From contig JAEYFO010000105.1 in assembly GCA_023402915.1 (NCBI GenBank), forward strand, positions 1 through 5,587: a DNA stretch of 5,587 bases, read 5' to 3'. The stretch comes from Bacillota bacterium. Its GTDB lineage: Bacteria; Bacillota; Clostridia; Christensenellales; CALWSW01. The notes below the pieces were generated by a model. The model was not told the DNA's origin. It searched no databases and saw only the letters and a program-made list of their open reading frames with translations. Both the position numbers and the translations under genes were made by a program. This document shows, in pieces, positions 1 to 3,693 of the stretch. Numbering within the stretch: the first letter of the stretch is position 1; the number at the start of each line of letters is the position of its first letter.

Positions 1-1
1 G

Positions 2-481
2 GAAGAATGCGGCAAATTCTACGGAGAAACCGCCCGGATTTTTCGCTTCAGCGACCTTTCCCCCACGCCCTGCGGCCGGTGCGGACAAGAGTGCTTTTCT
101 CCCGGACGCAGCTGTCCGCACCGTGCAGACGGAATTTATGCGCTTTACGACGCGCTCACCCACAGCGATCTGGCCGTTTTCGTCGTGCCCAATTACTGCG
201 ACTATCCCTGCTCGAATTTCTTTTTGTTCAACGAACGCAGCCAGTGCTATTTTCTGCCGGAGGAAAGCCGCGAAGCCCGCTATGAGGCCGTGCGCAAAAA
301 GTTCATCGTCGTGAGCAACACGAATCGGGAAAATTTTCTTCCGGCGTTCCGGCAGCACGTCGCGGGCGAACCGGACTGCCTGTTTTTGCCCGCCAAACGC
401 TATGGAAAGCGCAGCCTTTCGGGTGATTTGATGACGAGCGAAGCCGCGCGCGCCGATCTTTTGGCGTTTCTGACCCGCTAA
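2..481 (+). CDS. Flavodoxin-fold NAD(P)H/FMN-dependent oxidoreductase, possibly iron-sulfur flavoprotein (C-terminal part, 5' truncated)
   Basis: An open frame enters from the left window edge and ends at TAA 479-481, giving 159 codons; the true start lies outside. Counting from the first visible codon, residues 24-38 hold a Cys cluster, C-x2-C-x3-C-x6-C, followed by D43, IY at 45-46 and a hydrophobic strand ending in VVPNY at 61-65. That order (Cys-rich loop, acidic residue, helix, then a beta-strand ending in a substrate/flavin-side loop) is typical of NADPH-dependent FMN reductase-like flavodoxin-fold proteins. The Cys spacing resembles the compact 4Fe-4S motif of iron-sulfur flavoproteins. 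Further cysteines sit at 66, 70 and 82. The N-terminal FMN-phosphate loop is not visible, so flavin binding is inferred from the family. It is probably a soluble cytoplasmic redox protein; the substrate is unknown. In-frame ATGs, such as the one at 185, are internal, because similarity begins before them. Family assignment is fairly secure, exact function is not. Confidence 0.7.
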   Translation, partial: EECGKFYGETARIFRFSDLSPTPCGRCGQECFSPGRSCPHRADGIYALYDALTHSDLAVFVVPNYCDYPCSNFFLFNERSQCYFLPEESREARYEAVRKKFIVVSNTNRENFLPAFRQHVAGEPDCLFLPAKRYGKRSLSGDLMTSEAARADLLAFLTR

Positions 482-540
482 GGGCCGTTCGTTTCAGGCG
501 GCAGGCGAATTTTCAAACGGTTTCAAAAATTTTCAGCAAA

Positions 541-564
541 AAAGACGCCCTGCCCGGCGTCTTT
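541..564. terminator. Bidirectional rho-independent terminator between convergent genes
   Basis: A perfect inverted repeat has arms AAAGACGCC (541-549) and GGCGTCTTT (556-564) around a 6-nt loop. It lies 59 nt after the stop of the plus-strand oxidoreductase and 55 nt after the stop of the minus-strand permease. In the minus direction the 3' arm runs into six consecutive T's (543-538). In the plus direction it runs into TTTCTTT. It should therefore serve both genes, and looks stronger for the permease. Confidence 0.85.
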
Positions 565-587
565 CTTTAGAAGATTTTCTTTAGAAG
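562..587. repeat. 12-bp direct repeat TTTCTTTAGAAG, period 14
   Basis: TTTCTTTAGAAG occurs at 562-573 and again at 576-587, separated by two bases, immediately on the plus-strand 3' side of the terminator hairpin. Each copy contains the small palindrome TTCTTTAGAA. It may be a slippage duplication extending the T-rich tail of the terminator. No function is evident. Confidence 0.5.
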
Positions 588-619
588 TCTTTTTGAAATT
601 TTGCACTTGAAAAAAAGTT

Positions 620-1498
620 TCAGGCCGCGGCCTTCTGCTTTGCGCCCCGCCGGTCTTTCCAGATGCACCAGACCGTGATGGTCACGATGACGATGCCGCC
701 GCCGATCAACGCGAACATTCCCGGCGCTTCCCCGTCAAACAGGTAGACCCAGACGGGGTTGAGCACCGGCTCGATGCTGCTGATGAGCGAGCACATGAGC
801 GGCGGGCAATCCCGCACCGCGACTGCATACAGAAGATAGGGGATGCCCAGCTGCACCACGCCCAGCACAAGAATGCACCCAAGGGCGGGAAGTGTCACCG
901 GCGTGTCATAGAAAAGCGCCATGGGAAGCCCCGCCAACGCCGTGATCCAATGGCCGATGAGGATGCCGCTGATGCGGGATTCGTCGTCCGTCCGGCCGGT
1001 GATGAGAAACATCGCCGCCATGCAAACGCCCGCCGCCACGGCGATGCCGCTGCCCAGCAGGCCCTCCGCGGAAAGCTGGTCAAAAAAGAACAGCACGATG
1101 CCGCCCAGCGTCACCAGTACGGCCGCGCCGTCCTGCCAGCAGCACTTTTCCCGCAGAAACAACAGGGAAAACAGCAGGATGAAGGCCGGAGACGTGTATT
1201 GGAGCACGATGGCGTTGGCCGCGGTGGTCAGCTTTGTAGCGGTCACAAAGCACAAAAACAGCCCCGCTTCGCACACGCCGCCCAGCACAGACGCCCTGTT
1301 CCAGCGGATTCTCATGCGCTGTTTTTTCAGATAGAACAGCACGCACAGCGACGAGATCAGACTGCGCGCCCCGGCGATCACCATGCCGTTCCATGGGATC
1401 ACCTTGATAAAAATGCCGCCCGTGCTCCACAGCGCCGCGCACAACAGCATCAGCCCCGCCGCGCGCCGCTGCCGGTCATTGTTCGAACCTGCCGTCAT
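620..1498 (-). CDS. EamA/DMT-superfamily permease (10 TM)
   Basis: The 292-residue product is very hydrophobic and has the length and two-fold repeat of the drug/metabolite transporter (EamA) family. Ten membrane segments can be placed at roughly 13-33, 38-57, 69-88, 95-115, 122-140, 148-168, 176-196, 203-222, 232-252 and 260-280. The half-repeats carry the usual family signatures: QYTSPAF at 100-106 followed by the charged loop LREK at 115-118, and SLISSIEPVLNPVW at 237-250. The N-terminus (DRQRR) and C-terminus (KDRRGAKQK) are basic, consistent with both lying in the cytoplasm. The start is supported by a purine-rich GGGGGAAGAG just upstream. No close partner gene adjoins it, and its substrate (amino acid, purine, drug or other metabolite) cannot be read from sequence. 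It is transcribed alone toward the terminator at 541-564. An A/T-rich stretch about 25-35 bases before the start may hold its -10, but no convincing -35 was found. Confidence 0.9.
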   Translation of the reverse strand: MTAGSNNDRQRRAAGLMLLCAALWSTGGIFIKVIPWNGMVIAGARSLISSLCVLFYLKKQRMRIRWNRASVLGGVCEAGLFLCFVTATKLTTAANAIVLQYTSPAFILLFSLLFLREKCCWQDGAAVLVTLGGIVLFFFDQLSAEGLLGSGIAVAAGVCMAAMFLITGRTDDESRISGILIGHWITALAGLPMALFYDTPVTLPALGCILVLGVVQLGIPYLLYAVAVRDCPPLMCSLISSIEPVLNPVWVYLFDGEAPGMFALIGGGIVIVTITVWCIWKDRRGAKQKAAA

Positions 1499-1702
1499 AA
1501 CTTCTCTTCCCCCGTTTTCTTCTATAATTTAACTCATCGCGCTTACTCAATGCGCTCCATGCGGCGAGCTTCCGCAAAATTTCCCGAATTGCTCCGCTGA
1601 TTTCACAAAAGATTTTTTTGTTTTCGTGTCAGCCTCCGAACACGCAAGCCCGTGCTTTTCACACGCTTTTCTTTCAAAGGACAGCCGTCCCTCTTTTCTC
1701 AG

Positions 1703-1719
1703 TTTTCCAATTTGGAAAA
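1703..1719. repeat. 17-bp palindrome TTTTCCAATTTGGAAAA (operator-like)
   Basis: Two perfect 8-bp arms, TTTTCCAA and TTGGAAAA, flank a single central T. Size and symmetry resemble a dimeric repressor site. It lies about 205 bp upstream of the permease start, which is far for a simple operator. No known regulator consensus is claimed. Confidence 0.45.
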
Positions 1720-1735
1720 TTTCAAAAAATTTCAA
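1716..1735. repeat. Tandem 10-bp repeat AAAATTTCAA x2
   Basis: AAAATTTCAA at 1716-1725 is followed directly by an identical copy at 1726-1735, overlapping the right arm of the adjacent palindrome. A-tracts repeated at about one helical turn are known to favour intrinsic DNA bending; bending here is inference. The related 13-mer AAAATTTCAAAAA (1716-1728) also occurs in the opposite orientation at 590-602. Confidence 0.5.
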
Positions 1736-2126
1736 ACGTTCGGCCCGTTCCCGGCTGGCAGAAATTCTATTTTCCTTTCAAAGCGTCAAAAAGCGCTTTC
1801 GCCCTTCCGAAAAGCAGTTCCCTGCGTTTCTCTGCCAGACGCAATTTCCCTCGGAAAGCGCAGCGGCTTTTTCTACCAGTTTCAGCCGCGCTCAAACTCG
1901 TCTCACCGCGCCGCCGAAAAACTTTTTTGAAAAGCTTTCTTCTTTTATATTTTCGCCCGCTTTTCGATTCCCGCTGAACTTCTTCGAGAACGCAGCTTCC
2001 GCCCTTTCAAACCGGCAGAACGGAAACGCCAACGCTCCGCAAGATTTCTGTAATTTCAAAAGAAACAGCGCGTTTTTCATGCCGCCGCAAGGTTCTCTTT
2101 GCCTCTGTTTTCAAGCCGCGCCGCGC

Positions 2127-3023
2127 TTAAAAATCCCAGGTCGCGCCCTCGTAGCAGATGTCCAGCAGCTGCGCCTTCCAGCCGCCGGGGATGTTTTCGA
2201 GCGCCGCGCACATGCGCTGCAAAAACTGCCGGTAGTCCTTCTCGAGGAACGCAATCATGGTGGGGCCTGCGCCGGAGAGGCAGCAGCCCAGCGCACCGTT
2301 TTTCTCCGCCGCTTCGACGATCTGGTCGTAGCCGGTGATAAGCTCCTTGCGGTACGGCTGATGGAGCTTGTCGCCCAGCGCCGTGCGCACCAGCTCGAGC
2401 CGCCCCTGCGTCATGGCGCCCACCATGAGCCCGGCGCGGGACACGTTATAGATCGCATCGGAAAGCGTCACCTGCTTCGGAAGCACGGCGCGGGCTTTTT
2501 TCGTGGCCAGCGGGAAGTTCGGGACAAAAACGCAGCATTTCAGCTCTCTTGGCGGCTCGATATGGACATATTTGACCCGTCCGTTTTCGATCGCACCCAC
2601 AGTCATGCCGCCGATGAACGTCGGAAGAATATTGTCCGGATGCCCTTCGATCTCCGCCGCCAGCGCGATCATGTCGTCGGTCGAAAGCGCGCCGCCGCTG
2701 ATGATATTGGCCGCGATGATGCCGCCCACGACGCAGGCGGAGCTGGAGCCCAGGCCGCGGGTCTGGGGAATGCGGTTGATCTGGCGGATGCGCAGGCCGG
2801 GCATGGGCACTCCCGTGGCTTTGAGTCCAGCCTGAATGGAGCGGTAGATCAGGTTGCGCTCATCGGTGACGATTTTCTGGCCGTCTTCCTCTCCGGCGTC
2901 GATCTCCAGACCGGAGTCCGTGAGCTCAAACTGGATCTCGTTGTACATTTGCAGCGCCATGCCGATGCTGTCAAAGCCCGGGCCCATGTTGGCGGTCGAG
3001 CAGGGAGTTTTGATGGTGGGCAT
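2127..3023 (-). CDS. thrB: Homoserine kinase (GHMP kinase family)
   Basis: Homoserine kinase transfers the ATP gamma-phosphate to L-homoserine, giving O-phospho-L-homoserine, the substrate of threonine synthase; it acts in the cytoplasm. The 298-residue product has the normal family length and all three GHMP motifs in order: P-x-STANMGPGFDSIGMAL at 7-24; the glycine/serine ATP loop RGLGSSSACVVGG at 89-101; and the C-terminal LSGAGPTMIAF at 249-259. EGHPDN at 126-131 is the conserved segment near the homoserine/ATP site. The ATG at 3023 is chosen because motif 1 then starts at residue 7, as usual, and GGAGG lies 10 bases before it. An upstream in-frame TTG at 3077 would add 18 residues unlike the family and lacks a good ribosome site. 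Neither hom nor thrC adjoins it, so the gene stands alone here. Its leader carries a terminator-like hairpin that suggests transcriptional attenuation. Confidence 0.95.
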   Translation of the reverse strand: MPTIKTPCSTANMGPGFDSIGMALQMYNEIQFELTDSGLEIDAGEEDGQKIVTDERNLIYRSIQAGLKATGVPMPGLRIRQINRIPQTRGLGSSSACVVGGIIAANIISGGALSTDDMIALAAEIEGHPDNILPTFIGGMTVGAIENGRVKYVHIEPPRELKCCVFVPNFPLATKKARAVLPKQVTLSDAIYNVSRAGLMVGAMTQGRLELVRTALGDKLHQPYRKELITGYDQIVEAAEKNGALGCCLSGAGPTMIAFLEKDYRQFLQRMCAALENIPGGWKAQLLDICYEGATWDF

Positions 3024-3033
3024 CTTTCTTCTT

Positions 3034-3038
3034 CCTCC
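3034..3038 (-). promoter_or_regulatory. Ribosome binding site GGAGG of thrB
   Basis: On the minus strand GGAGG lies 10 bases before the ATG at 3023-3021, within a purine-only stretch. It fixes the start at this ATG and not at the upstream TTG. Confidence 0.85.
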
Positions 3039-3060
3039 GAATGATAAAAATAAAGTTCTT

Positions 3061-3074
3061 CCGGTCAAAACCGG
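3061..3074. repeat. Inverted repeat CCGGT-CAAA-ACCGG in thrB leader
   Basis: Perfect 5-bp arms (3061-3065 and 3070-3074) surround a 4-nt loop, 38-51 bases upstream of the thrB ATG. It could be a small leader hairpin or a protein site. It overlaps the rejected TTG start. Confidence 0.4.
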
Positions 3075-3097
3075 CAATTTTTCTTTTCTTGAATTTT

Positions 3098-3121
3098 GAT
3101 CGTTCGATTCTTCAGACGATC
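3098..3121. repeat. Inverted repeat GATCGT...ACGATC in thrB leader
   Basis: Perfect 6-bp arms (3098-3103 and 3116-3121) enclose 12 bases. In a minus-strand transcript it would form a hairpin between the leader terminator and the thrB ribosome site. Its role is unknown. Confidence 0.4.
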
Positions 3122-3142
3122 CGCTTTTTTAGCACCGCACAG

Positions 3143-3167
3143 AAAAAAACCGCCGGAGCAGTCTTTT
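3143..3167 (-). terminator. Rho-independent terminator upstream of thrB (candidate attenuator)
   Basis: On the minus strand CTGC (3161-3158), loop TCCG, GCGG (3153-3150) forms a tight hairpin with one G-U pair. It extends outward as A/G pairs with the seven T's at 3149-3143. The hairpin is short but has a stable UNCG-class loop and a proper T-run. It points toward thrB and ends about 120 bases before its ATG. No convincing gene precedes it on this strand, which makes a leader terminator more likely than an ordinary gene end; a second, distal terminator for the EF-G-like gene is the alternative. Confidence 0.7.
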
Positions 3168-3192
3168 CTCCATCCTGTAATCTACTGCGGCG
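3151..3192 (-). promoter_or_regulatory. Candidate antiterminator structure competing with the thrB leader terminator
   Basis: The minus-strand segment CGCCGCAGT (3192-3184) is complementary over nine bases to ACTGC plus GGCG (3162-3158 and 3154-3151), with a 3-nt TCC bulge and a 21-nt loop (3163-3183). This pairing uses the same bases as both arms of the terminator hairpin, so the two folds exclude each other, as in attenuators and riboswitch expression platforms. The sensed signal, if any, is unknown. Complementarity is seen directly; function is inference. Confidence 0.35.
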
Positions 3193-3212
3193 CATTCTTT
3201 TCTCTGTCTAAC

Positions 3213-3241
3213 ATAATGCCACACCCGCCGCCTTCCTGCAA
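3213..3241 (-). promoter_or_regulatory. Weak candidate sigma-A promoter for thrB
   Basis: Minus strand: TTGCAG (3241-3236), 17-base spacer, CATTAT (3218-3213), with TGG directly before the -10 (an extended -10 TGn). The -10 matches 4 of 6 and the -35 about 3 of 6 consensus bases. A start near 3206 would give a leader of about 180 nt beginning just before the proposed antiterminator arm. The position is sensible but the sequence match is weak. Confidence 0.25.
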
Positions 3242-3248
3242 CAGGAAG
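3232..3248. repeat. Inverted repeat CTTCCTG-CAA-CAGGAAG with a further TTCCTGCA copy
   Basis: Perfect 7-bp arms (3232-3238 and 3242-3248) surround 3 nt. A further TTCCTGCA at 3255-3262 duplicates 3233-3240, so the middle CAGGAAG can pair with either side. The longer 12-mer GCTTTCCTGCAT at 3252-3263 recurs at 3594-3605. It overlaps the proposed -35 of thrB. Confidence 0.45.
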
Positions 3249-3368
3249 TTTGCTTTCCTGCATCCCGGCAATGATTGATTTTCGCTTTTCTCACAGGGCA
3301 TACCGCTGCGCTGCCCGGCGTTTTCCTGTCCGCCCTGCTTTTCTCTCCGTGTTGCTCCCGAGAATCCC

Positions 3369-3385
3369 TTCGTTGTTTCAACGAA
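3369..3385. repeat. 17-bp palindrome TTCGTTG-TTT-CAACGAA
   Basis: Perfect 7-bp arms (3369-3375 and 3379-3385) flank a TTT loop. On the plus strand it is followed by ATTTTTC, so a weak plus-strand terminator is conceivable, but no plus-strand gene precedes it. It could equally be a protein-binding site. Confidence 0.4.
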
Positions 3386-3639
3386 ATTTTTCAAAGGCAG
3401 GCATCCCAATTCCAGTAAATGTGTCTGTATTTGACAAAATAAGAAGTGATCTTTTTCCTTGTTTATCAACCAATGCAGCGCCTGTCCGTTTGCAGCAACC
3501 CTGCCGCAGCAAACCGTCAAAAACTCTTTTCCGTTTTTTCTGTTCGTTTTTTCAGACTGCATTGCGTTGCCGCTGTTTTGCCAAACATTCTCCGCTTTCC
3601 TGCATTCCTCCAGCCTTTTCGCATATATCCAAAACGCCC

Positions 3640-3669
3640 AAAGCCCACCCGCCGGAGCAGATGGGCTTT
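3640..3669 (-). terminator. Rho-independent terminator of the EF-G-like gene
   Basis: The minus-strand transcript forms a continuous 13-bp stem (3669-3657 with 3652-3640) capped by a UCCG tetraloop (3656-3653), starting 24 nt after the stop codon. Two of the pairs are G-U wobbles. On the opposite strand these become C/A mismatches, so the hairpin is built for minus-strand transcripts. The T-run after it is weak (TTT within the stem end, then GGGCGTTTT). Confidence 0.85.
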
Positions 3670-3693
3670 TGACAGCGTATTGGAAACAACGGC

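Larger units (their letters stand above)
1499..2126. other. Long spacer between permease and thrB; no convincing gene
   Basis: These 628 bases separate two minus-strand genes. The plus strand is strongly pyrimidine-biased with many TTTTC/TTTC runs, so open frames across it encode Ser/Phe-rich (plus) or Lys/Phe-rich (minus) low-complexity peptides without recognisable domains or Shine-Dalgarno sites. It holds the permease 5' region (about 1499-1560), a palindrome and 10-bp tandem repeat (1703-1735), the decamer palindrome AAAGCGCTTT (1790-1799), and a 6-bp inverted repeat GCGGCT/AGCCGC (1863-1868 and 1884-1889). I found no good hairpin-plus-T terminator for thrB immediately after its stop; only GC-rich imperfect repeats lie there. 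It may be a decayed gene or plain spacer, and the sequence alone does not decide. Confidence 0.6.
3078..3693. other. Long spacer between thrB and the EF-G-like gene; no convincing gene
   Basis: No open frame here has recognisable domains or a ribosome site. A 126-codon minus frame (3182-3562) and several plus frames are low-complexity and are treated as chance. The stretch holds the terminator of the EF-G-like gene (3640-3669), an imperfect inverted repeat GTTTGC/GCAAAC (3488-3514), a perfect 7-bp-arm repeat at 3369-3385, the repeat at 3232-3248 and the thrB leader elements. Like the spacer at 1499-2126 it is pyrimidine-biased on the plus strand. Confidence 0.6.

Noticed and set aside
1523..1528. 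TATAAT on the plus strand
   Set aside because: Perfect -10 hexamer but no -35 at 16-18 bp, no plus-strand gene follows, and it lies in the 5' region of the minus-strand permease.
950..1600. 216-codon plus-strand frame over the permease
   Set aside because: Antisense shadow of a clear 10-TM permease; Arg/His/Gln-rich composition typical of a complementary frame.
1547..1735. 62-codon minus-strand frame upstream of the permease
   Set aside because: Starts inside the A/T-rich repeat with no ribosome site and shows no family resemblance.
1892..2080. 62-codon minus-strand frame downstream of thrB
   Set aside because: Lys/Phe/Ser-rich chance composition and no ribosome site; nothing supports translation.
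1626..3044. 472-codon plus-strand open frame
   Set aside because: Its 3' two thirds are antisense to thrB, which has complete GHMP motifs, and its first third is Ser/Phe-rich low complexity without a ribosome site or domain.
3024..3077. TTG start extending thrB by 18 residues
   Set aside because: The extension is unlike the family N-terminus, has no good ribosome site, and the ATG at 3023 has GGAGG at suitable spacing.
3024..3300. T-box or known riboswitch upstream of thrB
   Set aside because: I looked for the T-box GGUGG/ACCGCG element and familiar riboswitch cores and did not see them; only a terminator and a competing arm are supportable.
3182..3562. 126-codon minus-strand open frame ending just before the leader terminator
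   Set aside because: No Shine-Dalgarno before its ATG, no recognisable domain and irregular composition. Its position before a terminator is suggestive, but the attenuator reading explains that terminator as well or better.
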